From Symbiodinium kawagutii (lineage: Eukaryota > Sar > Dinophyceae > Suessiales > Symbiodiniaceae), in NCBI GenBank assembly GCA_009767595.1, contig VSDK01027004.1, positions 629,649 to 693,648 of the forward strand: a DNA stretch of 64,000 nucleotides, written 5' to 3'. Numbering within the stretch: the first letter of the stretch is position 1; the number at the start of each line of letters is the position of its first letter. The notes beneath the pieces were generated by a model. It was not told the origin of the DNA. It saw only the letters and a program-made list of their open reading frames with translations, and ran no database searches. Below, one piece after another: positions 10,570 through 22,189 of the stretch. The translations under genes and the position numbers were made by a program.

Positions 10570-13153
10570 CTCCCGAGCTCGTTTTCGCTCCAGCGTGGAC
10601 TTGGACTTCTCCTCGTTCTGCAGGTCCGCTAGGAAGTAGCACCTGGAAGGCGCAAGGTTTTCTCCTCCAGCAGCCTGGGAGGCCTAGCCATGCCTAGCCA
10701 TGCCTAGCCATGCCTATCCCACCCAGTCAGGCTGGTCACATCTGGCCGCGCCATGAAAATCGCATGGAGCCCGGCCCAGAAACTGCACCTGTTCAAATCC
10801 TCCTCCACATAGCGGGTGTTCTGCTCAATGGCCTTGATGTTGGAAAGCAGCACCTGGCTGACAGTAATTTTCAACATGAGAAATGCCCAGGACGCTTGGG
10901 GAATGCCGTGTGCTCCGGTCAGAAATTTGTATTACTTCAAAATTCAAAAAAGTATAGAAGCAACTACACTTCTGAACCGCAGCTCATCGTGCTCATCCCA
11001 GTTACATCTCGGCTTTCAACCTGAAGAGACATGATTTTGCTTGTCCAGTTCATGGGTTCCATATGGCTCCATCCTCCAACCTGCAACCGGGCACCTTGAA
11101 CAAGAATCCCACCAGCTCAACGATGGTGAAACACAGCTTTTGCCACACACACTCCATGTTTCGGAAATGCCCCAGGTCCATCAATTTCAAATGATCCACA
11201 AATTTTTCGGAAGGGTTCCTTTGTGGCTCATAGTTTTCCTGTTATTTTCTTATTTTTTCAATACATGCCTGGCGCATTCATGTACGTTCATAAAATCCCA
11301 AAAACACTGAATATCTAAATTTGTGGCTGTAACCCAGTCAGGCGATGCGAACTTCAATCCTTGTTTCAAAAGACTCAAACGCCTTGACATGTTGCATGTC
11401 AGGTCAGCATCCGATCGGTCCCAATACTGAGCGGCTCCGCGCCTCTGTCTCAAAGGACGGTCGCTTTACCAAGGACATGTTCCTGCACAAAAACAATTGT
11501 GAAACCATTGGAATAACCATGTCCATGGACAAACCACCTATTTCTGGATAAATGACCATTGTATACCAGTAGTACCGCACAAGGCGGTGGCGGAAGTTTC
11601 CAAGATAGGAGCACTATAGGAGTGTGCAGTTGTGGTTGCAACGATTGATTGTCCGAGGGATCCGAGAACTGAACATCACTTGGGCCTGACTTCCTACCAA
11701 TGTGAGCATCGATCTGGCCACTTGACTGGCAGCCTATCTGTCTAGCTATCTTTCTATCAGTGGATCAGTTTTCTTTCTGTCTGTCTGACTGTCTATCTAT
11801 CTATCTGATGATCTATTCGTTTATCTATCTGCCTATGTACTTGTCTTTCTATCTACCTCACTATCTATCTCGTCATCTTTCTGTCTATGTATCTATCTAT
11901 CTACCTGTCCATCTATCTATTTATCTATCTGCCTATCTATCTATCTGTCTATCTATCTACCGAATTATTTGTCTGATCATCTATGTGTCCATCTGTCTAT
12001 CTTTCTATCTACCTGACTATCTATCTACTTTTCTATCTGACTCTCGTTTCGTCTACCTATCTGTCTATCTATCGACCCATCTAGCCATCTGAATCTGGCT
12101 ACCCAATTGTCTGTCTATTCCATCTATCTATTCTAGCTATTCTATCTATCTATCTATCCATCTATCTATCCATCTATTCATCCATCGATGCATCTATGTA
12201 TCTGACTATCCATCTAGCCACCCATCGATCTGACTATCGACTTGTCGATCTATCTGGCTACCTCTTTGTCTAGCCATCTTTCGTCTATCTATTCATTTAC
12301 CTTCCAAATGTGCTTCGATCATGAAGTGTTTTGCATCTAGGTGTTTGGCCACTTTTGATAATTGGACCTTGCAAAGGTGTTCCGATCATCAAGTGTTTTG
12401 CTACTTTTGACCTGCAAATGTGCTTGGCGCGCAAGCGTTGTGCACATTTTGGCCACATAAATCACGAAAAGTGACGCGAAACGCAAGTGTTTTCCTACTT
12501 TTGTCTCCTGTGTTCAAAAAGTGTCAAAACGTGCTGTGTTTTGACACATTTGCTTCAAAATGTGCTTCTCGCCCTGGCCGCGTGCACTTTTTCGGACATG
12601 CAACTTTCAAAACTTGTTAAAAACCACGAGTTTTTGCGACTTCGGACGTGAGAATGTGCTTCGCGCGCAGGCGGCGTGCCAATTTTCATGATCATATGAC
12701 ATCTCCGAAAAGTGGCCCGAAACGCTAGTAAAATTGCAGTTTTTATTTTGGTACAAGATTTTATCTTAAAAATTTGCTTCGCGCGCAGGCAGCGTGCCAG
12801 TTTTGAGAATCATGAGTCATCAAAAGTGCTCCGAACATGTAGTGTTTTTACGATTTTGACTTGCAAACGTGCTTCGCGCCTAGGTTTTTCACGATTTTGC
12901 GAGTTGCAACTTCCAAAAGTGCTCCGAAGGTGACATGTTTTTACGATTTTGATTTCCAAATGTGCTTCGCGCCTAGGTTTTTGCACGATTTTCCAAATTA
13001 CATCTCCCAAAAGTACTCCGGACCTGACATGTTTTTACGATTTTGACTTCCAAATGTGCTTCGCGCCTAGGTTTTTTCACGATTTTTGCACACACCTTCC
13101 GCCACGGTGCTCCGCACCCGCCGCTTTAGCGAGGTACCCTTCTGGACGCTCAT
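10570..13153 (-). CDS. Unknown protein, 5' part of gene (six exons)
   Basis: Exons: 13096-13153 (ATG at 13153, MSVQKGTSLKRRVRSTVAE), 11409-11442, 11334-11382, 11095-11238, 10789-10853, 10570-10642. Phases agree throughout, donors are GT, GC, GT, GT, GT and GC, and the joined frame is 141 codons long without a stop. The middle reads FASPDWENYEPQRNPSEK then FVDHLKLMDLGHFRNMECVW, then VLLSNIKAIEQNTRYVEED and CYFLADLQNEEKSKSTLERK. It looks like a helical, partly coiled-coil cytosolic protein; I do not recognise the family. No stop was found, so it continues to the left and might join the PPR exons from 8.7 kb. Its first intron contains the tetranucleotide field and the 92-bp tandem array. Confidence 0.55.
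10684..10717. repeat. 10-bp tandem repeat CCTAGCCATG
   Basis: Three and a half copies in an intron, next to the exon ending at 10642. Confidence 0.85.
11725..12300. repeat. Tetranucleotide field (CTAT / CTGT)
   Basis: About 570 bp of imperfect CTAT/CTGT. Gives a false plus-strand frame (11760-12092) of Tyr-Leu-Ser repeats. Confidence 0.95.
12340..13090. repeat. Diverged tandem array, about 92-bp unit
   Basis: TGTGCTTCGCGCCTAGG-type motifs at about 12419, 12559, 12653, 12773, 12868, 12960 and 13052; the last three are spaced 92 bp. The array stops a few bases before the donor of the 13096-13153 exon. Confidence 0.8.
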
Positions 13154-13438
13154 GAGGCACAAAACCTTGCAAAACACAGCATTTCGCGACTTTCCTAACA
13201 TTTCGGCGCGCTCGCATTCTCATCTTTCGCACATCTCTTCTTTCACACATCTCTTCTTTCGCACATCTGCTCTGGCGATCTACCCTAGCTGAGTCACATC
13301 TCTTCTTTCACACATCTGCTGAGGCGATCTACCCTAGCTGAGTTGTCCATATTGTCGGAAGTTAGACTTCTAAACTTCCTTCGACAACCACCTATTTAAC
13401 TAGAATATCCAACTGTTGATACATGATGAACTCCTCAA

Positions 13439-13909
13439 TCACAGGGGGTCATGAGTCGATCTGGACCTGCCAGTACACGCTCTGACAAATAGATTCAGAT
13501 CGAGCCGCGGATAGTTAAAGTAATTTAGATCAAATTTGTATCGAGGGAATTCAGATCCACCCTTGTTAATTGACATTGTGAAAATTTCCCCGCTCCGTTT
13601 GATGTGAAAACCCTGACTTGTGACTATATAATGCAAACTCAACTGCTTCGTGGTGCTACGTACTGCTGCATTGGGTTGCAAGATGCTATTGTATTCCGGC
13701 AACTCTTCCAGTTTGCATGAGCAGAAAACAATAAATTCTGAAGCTAAAAGCGGAGCCTCATGGTGCAAGAAACCCAACAGAAAGAGTGCTACAAACGACC
13801 TACGCAGTGGTGCAAAACTTTGTCCATCAATGTCTGCATGTGGCTTCAAATAAAACTTGTGGTCAAGCTTCCATTCAACGAGATATGCAGCAGTTCCGGC
13901 AGTCCTCAT
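13439..13909 (-). CDS. Candidate small ORF, 156 aa
   Basis: ATG at 13909 gives MRTAGTAAYLVEWKLDHKFY and later SFVALFLLGFLHHEAPLLAS. Codon composition is not strongly coding and no family is recognised. It lies upstream of the gene starting at 13153. May be chance. Confidence 0.25.
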   Translation of the reverse strand: MRTAGTAAYLVEWKLDHKFYLKPHADIDGQSFAPLRRSFVALFLLGFLHHEAPLLASEFIVFCSCKLEELPEYNSILQPNAAVRSTTKQLSLHYIVTSQGFHIKRSGEIFTMSINKGGSEFPRYKFDLNYFNYPRLDLNLFVRACTGRSRSTHDPL

Positions 13910-14837
13910 GAAATGTTTTGCCAAATGGACACCATTTGTTTCGTTGCCGTGCGTTCCTGAGACAAGCGAGAAACAGAGCGCGCGTCATTAGTACCATGGC
14001 ACACTTCACCAAACAAAGAATGCAGCAAACAGGCCAGGATCAGGGTCATATTCAGGTTGGCAAAGTCAGCGTTAAGGATCGGGCCCAACTTGGGGTATGT
14101 TGGGGCTGCAGGTTGCTACAGTGCTGAAAGGCAGCAATGTGGCAGTCTAAGAGGGGTGTTAGGGCGAGTATGGGCCCAACTTGGGGCATGTTGGGGCTGC
14201 AGGTTGCTGACCTACAGTGCTGAAAGGCAGCAATGTGGTATGCTAAGAGGGGCGTTAGGCAAGTAGGGCCCAACTTGGGGCATGTTGGGGCTGCAGGCTG
14301 CTAACCTACATTGCTGAAAGGCAGCAATGTGGCATTCCAAGAGGCGTGTTAGGGCAAGTATGGGCCCAACTTGGGGCATGTTGGGGCTGCAGGTTCCTAA
14401 CCTACAGTGCTGACAGGCAGCAAGGTGGCATTCTAAGAGGGGTGTTAGGGCGAGTATGGGCCCAACTTGGGGCATGTTGGGGCTGCAGGTTGCAAACCTA
14501 CAGATCTGGGCGCAACTTCTGGCATGTTTGGGGCTGCAGGTTGCTAACCTACAGTGCTGAAAGGCAGCATTGTTGCATTCTTAGAGGGGTGTTAGGGCGA
14601 GTATGGGCCCAACTTGGGGCATGTTGGGGCTGTAGGCTGCTAACCTACAGTGCTGAAAGGCAGCAATGTGGCATCCCAAGAGGCGTGTTAGGGCAAGTAT
14701 GGGCCCAACTTGGGGCATGTTGGGGCTGCAGGTTGTTAACCTACAGTGCTGACAGGCAGCAAGGTGGCATTCTAAGAGGGGTGTTAGGGCGAGTATGGGC
14801 CCAACTTGGGGCATGTTGGGGCTGCAGGTTGCAAACA

Positions 14838-15300
14838 TGGCCCAATCCTTAGATACCCCCCCCTGATACCATACCCTGGATTAATATTGAATTTAAATCC
14901 AATACATCTCTACATAAATGGGATTTTAAATCTAGATGTGAACCACATTTCAGGGTTTGAAATCAGGTTGGGCAAGACATATCAAGTATGTGACCACCGG
15001 GTTCGTGGATTAATTTCAACGATTCCTGGAACGAGCATGTCAGTGGTGGTTTGCTGATCAATGATGGTTGATACTGATGAATCATGATTGGCAATAGTTG
15101 ATTCCAAGAATGATTGAAACTAGGTATCCCAACTGGATTAATTCTAATTGATCCGATTAATTTTTATTAATCCGTCAGTCTGCTTCCCGGACAAGATGTA
15201 CTCCAATTAGGTATACATATCCAACATATTTTGGAAATTAATCCAAAATAGTAAATCCAGATGTGACATACCCCCCTGGATTAATTACGTAAGGCTTAGG
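14838..15300. other. Unique AT-rich block inside the minisatellite
   Basis: About 460 bp without the repeat, beginning near CATGGCCCAATCCTTAG and ending near GGCCATTTGCAAACC. Contains TTAATCC/GGATTAAT motifs; no coding frame. Possibly an insertion. Confidence 0.6.
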
Positions 15301-15619
15301 CCATTTGCAAACCTACAGTGCTGAAAGGCAGCAACGTCGCATTCTAAGAGGCGTGTTAGGGCGAGTAAGGGCCCAACTTCGGGCATGTTGGGGCTGCAGG
15401 TTGCTACAGTGCTGAAAAGCAGCAATGTTGCATTCTAGGAAGGGTGTTAGGGCGGGTATACTCGCAACTTGGGGCATGTTGGGGCTGCAGGTTGCGAACG
15501 TAAAATGCTGGGCGATGTTGGGGCTGCAGGTTGCTAACCTACAGTGCTGACAGGCAGCAATGTCGCATTCCAAGAGGGGCTGTTAGGGCAAGTATGGGCC
15601 CAACTTGGGGCATGTTGGG

Positions 15620-16926
15620 GCTGCAGGTTGCTAGAGAGCTGAAAGGCAGCACTGCTGCATTGAAAGAGGGGTGTTAGGGCGAGTATGGGCCCAACTTGGG
15701 GCATGTTGGGGCTGCAGGTTGCTAGAGAGCTGAAAGGCAGCACTGCTGCATTGAAAGAGGGGTGTTAGGGCGAGTATGGGCCCAACTTGGGGCATGTTGG
15801 GGCTGCAGGTTGCTAGAGAGCTGAAAGGCAGCACTGCTGCATTGAAAGAGGGGTGTTAGGGCGAGTATGGGCCCAACTTGGGGCATGTTGGGGCTGCAGG
15901 TTGCTAGAGAGCTGAAAGGCAGCACTGCTGCATTGAAAGAGGGGTGTTAGGGCGAGTATGGGCCCAACTTGGGGCATGTTGGGGCTGCAGGTTGCTAGAG
16001 AGCTGAAAGGCAGCACTGCTGCATTGAAAGAGGGGTGTTAGGGCGAGTATGGGCCCAACTTGGGGCATGTTGGGGCTGCAGGTTGCTAGAGAGCTGAAAG
16101 GCAGCACTGCTGCATTGAAAGAGGGGTGTTAGGGCGAGTATGGGCCCAACTTGGGGCATGTTGGGGCTGCAGGTTGCTAGAGAGCTGAAAGGCAGCACTG
16201 CTGCATTGAAAGAGGGGTGTTAGGGCGAGTATGGGCCCAACTTGGGGCATGTTGGGGCTGCAGGTTGCTAGAGAGCTGAAAGGCAGCACTGCTGCATTGA
16301 AAGAGGGGTGTTAGGGCGAGTATGGGCCCAACTTGGGGCATGTTGGGGCTGCAGGTTGCTAGAGAGCTGAAAGGCAGCACTGCTGCATTGAAAGAGGGGT
16401 GTTAGGGCGAGTATGGGCCCAACTTGGGGCATGTTGGGGCTGCAGGTTGCTAGAGAGCTGAAAGGCAGCACTGCTGCATTGAAAGAGGGGTGTTAGGGCG
16501 AGTATGGGCCCAACTTGGGGCATGTTGGGGCTGCAGGTTGCTAGAGAGCTGAAAGGCAGCACTGCTGCATTGAAAGAGGGGTGTTAGGGCGAGTATGGGC
16601 CCAACTTGGGGCATGTTGGGGCTGCAGGTTGCTAGAGAGCTGAAAGGCAGCACTGCTGCATTGAAAGAGGGGTGTTAGGGCGAGTATGGGCCCAACTTGG
16701 GGCATGTTGGGGCTGCAGGTTGCTAGAGAGCTGAAAGGCAGCACTGCTGCATTGAAAGAGGGGTGTTAGGGCGAGTATGGGCCCAACTTGGGGCATGTTG
16801 GGGCTGCAGGTTGCTAGAGAGCTGAAAGGCAGCACTGCTGCATTGAAAGAGGGGTGTTAGGGCGAGTATGGGCCCAACTTGGGGCATGTTGGGGCTGCAG
16901 GTTGCTACAGTGCTGAAAGGCAGCAC
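15620..16926. repeat. Homogeneous 91-bp core of the minisatellite
   Basis: About 14 essentially identical 91-bp copies in which AACCTACAGTGCTG is shortened to AGAGAGCTG. Since 91 is not a multiple of three, each successive unit shifts frame. Confidence 0.97.
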
Positions 16927-19199
16927 TGCTGCATTCTAAAGGGTTTGCTAGGACGAGTATGGGCCCAACTTGGGGCATGTTGGGGCTGCGGGTTGCTAAC
17001 CTATAATGCTGGGCGATGTTGGGGCTGCAGGTTGTTAACCTACAGTGCTGAAAAACAGCAATGTGGCATTCTAAGAGGCGTGTTGGGGCAAGTATGAGCG
17101 CATGTTGGGGCTGCAGGTTCCTAACCTACACTGCTGACAGGCAGCAATGTGGCATTCTAAGAGGGGTGTTAGGGCAGGGTGTTAGGGTGAGTATGGACCC
17201 AACTTGGGGTATGTTGGGGCTGCAGGTTGCTACAGTGCTGAAAGGCAGCACTGCTGCATTCTAAAGGGTTTGCTAGGACGAGTTGGGCCCAACTTGGGGC
17301 ATGTTGGGGCTGCGGGTTGCTAACCTATAATGCTGGGCGATGTTGGGGCTGCAGGTTCCTAACCTACACTGCTGACAGGCAGCAATGTGGCATTCTAAGA
17401 GGGGTGTTAGGGCGAGTATGGGCCCAACTTGGGGCATGTTGGGGCTGCAGGTTGCTAAAGTGCTGAAAGGCAGCACTGCTGCATTCTAAGAGGGGTGTTA
17501 GGGCGAGTATGGGCTCAACTTGGGGCATGTTGGCGCTGCAGGTTACTAACCTACAGTGCTGAAAGGCAGCAATGTGGCATTCTAAGGGGGGTGTTAGGGC
17601 GAGTATGGACCCAACTTGGGGCATGTTGGGGCTGCAGGTTGCTACAGTGCTGAAAGGCAGCACTGCTGCATTCTAAAGGGTTTGCTAGGACGAGTATGGG
17701 CCCAACTTGGGGCATGTTGGGGCTGCAGGTTCCTAACCTCCAGTGCTGACAGGCAGCAAGGTGGCATTCTAAGAGGGGTGTTAGGGCGAGTATGGGCTCA
17801 ACTTGGGGCATGTTGGGGCTGCAGGTTGCAAACCTACATTGCTGACAGGCAGCAATGTTGCATTCTAAGACGGGTGTTAGGGCGAGTATGGGCCCAACTT
17901 GGGGCATGTTGGGGCTGCAGGTTCCTGACCTACACTGCTGACAGGCAGCAAGGTGGCATTCTAAGAGGGATGTTAGGGCAAGTATGAGCGCATGTTGGGG
18001 CTGCAGGTTCCTGACCTACACTGCTGACAGGCAGCAAGGTGGCATTCTAAGAGGCGTGTTAGGGCGAGTATGGGCCCAACTTGGGGCATGTTGGGGCTGC
18101 AGGTTGCTAACCTACAGTGCTGAAAGGCAGCCATGTGGCATTCCACGAGGCGTGTTAGGGCAAGTATGGTCCCAACTTGGGGCATGTTAGCGCTGCAGGT
18201 TGCTAACCTACAGTGCTGAAAAACAGCAATGTGGCATTCTAAGGGGGGTGTTAGGGCGAGTATGGGCCCAACTTGGGGCATGTTGGGGCTATAGGTTGCT
18301 AACCTACAGTGCTGAAAAACAGCAATGTGGCATTCTAAGGGGGGTGTTAGGGCGAGTATGGGCCCGACTTGGGGCATGTTGGAAAGGCAGCAATGTGTCA
18401 TTCTGAGAAGGGTGTTAGGGCGAGTATGGGCCCAACTTTGGGCATGTTGGGGCTGCAGGTTCCAAACCAACAGTGCTGAAAGAGGGGTGTTAGGGCGAGT
18501 ATGGGCCTGGCCCCAATTTGCAACTTGCAACACCTAGAGGGAGCACTGTGCTAACTTGCAGCGCATAAGGGGTTGCAGGTTGCCAGCCTACAGTGCTTAA
18601 AGGCAACAGTGTGGGATTCAATCAGGGTTGTTCGAGCCAGCATGGGCAAAACATGGGCGTGAGAGGGGTTCAAGGATTGCAGGTGGCTAACCTACAGCGC
18701 TTAAGGGAGCAACGGGTGAGCCCAACTTGGTGGTATTTTGGGGTTGAAGGTTTGTAACCTTCTGCAACGGGGGCGGTAGAGCTAGCACGGCGCTAGCCAA
18801 GAGCACTTAAAGGGCTGCAGGTTGCCAACCTACAGCGCTGAAAGAGAACAATGTTGTATGCAAACAGGGGGCTTCTGGCCAGCATGGGCCCAACTTGGGG
18901 ACATGCTGGGGCTGCAGGTTGCCAACCTACATGCTTACAGGAAGCAATGTCATATGCAAACCAGGGTGTTACAAGCAGCTTGGGCCCAACTTGGGCATGT
19001 TGGGTTGAAGGTTGGTAATAACCTTCCTCGCTTTAGGGGTTGCAGGTTGCGAACCTGCGCACTCAAGGAGCTGCAGGTTTGCAACCTGCAGTATCTGCAG
19101 TGCTTAAAGGCAACAATGTGGCATTCAATCAGGGTTGTTCAAGCCAGCATGGGCCCCACTCAGGGTATGTTCGTGTTGCAGGTTTCCAAGCTACAGTTC

Positions 19200-19600
19200 G
19201 CACAGGGATCACGGCGACATCCAAAAAGCAAGGTCTGACATTCTTTACCTATCCCCGTCCCCCCATAAAAAGGACCGGCCTTGAAACAGTTTCGAAGACC
19301 TGCTCAAGAAATCAATGGCTGGTGCCCAGTAGATTGCTATTGAATCACAAGCAAACTAAGGGCAAACTACATCAAACTACAATTGCTCAAGAGTCGTTTC
19401 TCAACACTATCAGCTTGATTCTGAGTGGTTCACACATGTTCCAGCCAATCAAACTAGCCAAATGCATGATCAGTCAACCTGCTACAATCCGTTTGATCCT
19501 TTAGTTTCCATCTCCCTGTCTTTTACAGGACAGGATCTCGCACTTGCAAATACAATTAATTTCAATCAGACTTAAAACAGTGCATAGATGTGCATTGCAT
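19200..19600. other. No supported feature
   Basis: A plus-strand frame (19040-19504) begins in degenerate minisatellite and runs on; I see no reason to call it a gene. Confidence 0.5.
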
Positions 19601-19604
19601 CTTA

Positions 19605-19834
19605 CCGGGTAGTTCATAAAAAACAGCCATCCGCCAAAAACACACGTGAAAGTTGTTAAACCCCCGTTCCCCCTTTTTCAATGTTGGTGGAGTTTTTGGG
19701 TCGCTGGCGGCGTTCAAAAAAAACAGCCATTTCTGTTCTTAGCCTTACCGTCAACATTGACATCGGGGTGCAAGGGGTTGCCATTGTCTTAGCGGTGGTT
19801 CATCTCGGATGGCTGTTTTTTTTGAACTACCCGG
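19605..19834. mobile_element. Non-autonomous TIR element, family D copy 1
   Basis: TIR of 28 bp: starts CCGGGTAGTTCATAAAAAAC, ends GTTTTTTTTGAACTACCCGG. A third TIR-like stretch (GTTCAAAAAAAACAGCCAT) lies inside. No coding capacity. Confidence 0.85.
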
Positions 19835-20326
19835 GGAAAGTTTTCATGGCAAGACTGAGCGGTCCCTCACGGCATCTGCTCCACACATCTTGGACTAGAT
19901 AAGTTGCTCCTGGCCTGTGAAGCGGGACGGAGGACGCATTTGACCGTCCTTTTTGGAACTCTTGGCCCGGCCCTTGACGCGCGCCGGGAGGCTTGACGTG
20001 CCAGATGTGGNNNNNNNNNNNNNNNNNNNNNNNNNNNNNNNNNNNNNNNNNNNNNNNNNNNNNNNNNNNNNNNNNNNNNNNNNNNNNNNNNNNNNNNNNN
20101 NNNNNNNNNNNNNNNNNNNNNNNNNNNNNNNNNNNNNNNNNNNNNNNNNNNNNNNNNNNNNNNNNNNNNNNNNNNNNNNNNNNNNNNNNNNNNNNNNNNN
20201 NNNNNNNNNNNNNNNNNNNNNNNNNTCGTGCTTCACAGGCTAGGGAGCAACTGATCTTGTCCAAGATGTGTGGAGCAGATACCGCGAGGGACCACTCAGT
20301 CTTGCCAGTAAAACTTTCCCGGACTG
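19828..20326. repeat. Large inverted repeat around an assembly gap
   Basis: 19836-19920 (AAAGTTTTCATGGCAAGACT ... GCCTGTGAAGC) returns as its reverse complement at 20228-20323. The gap at 20011-20225 lies in the loop. It fills the space between the two family-D copies. A second hairpin follows at 20331-20377 (GGTCAAGATGTGTGTCACCT with its complement). Confidence 0.8.
20011..20225. other. Assembly gap (215 N)
   Basis: Run of N in the loop of the inverted repeat; palindromes are a common cause of such gaps. Confidence 1.
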
Positions 20327-20381
20327 AAGGTCAAGATGTGTGTCACCTGCGGAGCAGGTGACATACATCTTGACCTTGAGT

Positions 20382-20620
20382 CCGGGTAGTTCACAAAAAA
20401 CAGCCATCCTTCAAAAACACACGTGAAAGTTGTTAAACCCCCGTTCCCCCTTTTTCAATGTTGGTGGAGTTTTTGGGTCGCTGGCGGCGTTCAAAAAAAA
20501 CAGCCATTTCTGTTCTTGCTGCGGGCAGCCTTACCGTCAACATTGACATCGGGGTGCAAGGGGTTGCCATTGTCTTAGCGGTGGTTCATCTCGGATGGCT
20601 GTTTTTTTTGAACTACCCGG
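20382..20620. mobile_element. Non-autonomous TIR element, family D copy 2
   Basis: About 95% identical to copy 1 and in the same orientation, with a 10-bp extra segment (CTGCGGGCAG region). Confidence 0.85.
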
Positions 20621-20639
20621 TATCAATGAAAAGGTAAGT

Positions 20640-22180
20640 TCCGAGAATTCATCTGCCATATCATAGCTTGTGCCTGAAAACACTTATAATAACAAAAGTC
20701 CAGGCTCATGCAGGTTGATGGTGGACTCGAAACCTGGTGAGAGCGGTTGGCTAAGCAAAATCACAACGTCTCTTCATTCATAGATAAGCTGTAAAAAAAT
20801 ATATGCAAATAGACAATAATAAATAAATGATAAATAAAAAACAAATCAATATACAAATCCCGAACACGGTTGCTGGCTTCCTTTTGTTGGTGGATGAGTT
20901 CCCCAACGGTAGTTTCTGGGTGATCTGCGTCCCAGTTTTGGCTGGACTCCCTCGACTGCCCAACATCATACCAGCACCAAAGAAAGCGGAGGAATGATCT
21001 CTAAACATTGGTGTTCCCAGAATCCTGAAAGGATTTTTGGGGGATGTTGGAATAGACCAACCACTAGCAAGGCCCATTCCCTTGAAGAACAACTACTGTA
21101 CAGCACATCCCTGTGCCCCAGCTCAGCACGAAACCAAGGCTCCTCCTACAATGGCCACTTTCTTCACACACGCGGTGGGTAAGGTCCGCCGACGTTTCCA
21201 ATCCATGGCTGCTGGGGCAAATCAAAAGCCAATGTCAGACATGGCTTTCTGCTGACTTATTGACTGCACACTGCAAATCATGGTTTTTGCATTTGCCACA
21301 TGTGTACCTGATTTTATGTATTTTTGATAGTTATGTGTTATTTGTTCTGCGCCATGTATATGTTTTGGGATTTCTTGTGGGCCTCCTATTTGCGATTCCG
21401 GAGACAGCGGGGGTTTGTACGACCATACCTGAATGCCGTTCAATAGTATCGTTATTCATTCATCGTTTTCAAACAATCTGCGTGATTAGAAAATTGTTGA
21501 CCACTGTTTACCAGCGAGGCATTTTTAACCTAGAAGCGCGCAGAGTGTGCATGTTCACCATCTCAGCACTAAAGCAGAAAGCTTGCGGAAGAAAGTTGGT
21601 GAAACATCCATTGCATTCCATGACACTCATTCATTTCAGAGTTGTTTTGCGCTTGCTCACACACTGGGAGACATCCCTAGCAACAGAATACATGTACCAG
21701 CTTGTGTCTGGTGTTGCTTATGGCGGGGAATCTCCCCGTCCACTAAACGATCTTAACAAAACACAAAATGACCATGTCACATTTGTGTAGATGCGTAATT
21801 AGCCATGAACAAAATCGTTTACAGCCATTACTAAGCACGGTGAGCCACTAGTACCCATGATTACTGTAACCCTGATTCGTCATCCACTATCACCCATTTG
21901 ATGGCCAGTATCAAGATTGATTACCATAGCAGTACAGTGATTAATCATGATCAGTCGTTACCACAAAGTATTTCTAGCCACTGTTCACCATAATTCATCG
22001 CGCCATGAAAATGATGAATGTCACTATTATTGATTGACCATTATTGTTTCTCACTATTGTCTTTAATGAAACATGATTTGAACCAGAATGTAAACCATGA
22101 TTTGAACCAGAATGTAAACTATGACGTAAACGATACTGTAAACATTTTTTCATGGTTGAATCATGCTCTAATTGCTCACC
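20640..22180. other. No supported gene
   Basis: A plus-strand frame of 225 codons from a GTG at 21113 contains a hydrophobic stretch but no ATG before 21549. Two 29-bp copies of ATGATTTGAACCAGAATGTA are at 22070-22130. The 3' end of the Arg/Ser-rich gene follows. Confidence 0.5.
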
Positions 22181-22189
22181 ACCCACCTG

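Larger units (their letters stand above)
14085..18540. repeat. Minisatellite field, roughly 90-100-bp units
   Basis: Units carry GGCCCAACTTGGGGCATGTT, GGGGCTGCAGGTTGC, then AACCTACAGTGCTGAAAGGC and GGGGTGTTAGGGCGAGTATG. Outer copies are diverged and mostly keep the AACCTACAG segment; the centre is homogenised. All reading frames here are repeat artefacts. Interrupted by unique DNA at 14838-15300. Still more diverged pieces run to about 19200. Confidence 0.95.

Noticed and set aside
11760-12092. Plus-strand ORF of Tyr/Leu/Ser repeats
   Set aside because: Simple-sequence artefact of the CTAT/CTGT field.
14346-18533. Many ORFs up to 186 codons on both strands
   Set aside because: All are read-through of the 91-100-bp minisatellite and repeat the same peptides.
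20715-20765. Possible tRNA B box (GGTTTCGAGTCCACC on the minus strand)
   Set aside because: No matching A box or acceptor stem could be formed.
21113-21790. Plus-strand ORF of 225 codons with a hydrophobic segment
   Set aside because: Starts at GTG, lacks ATG for 145 codons, has no coding-like composition and runs against the gene direction.
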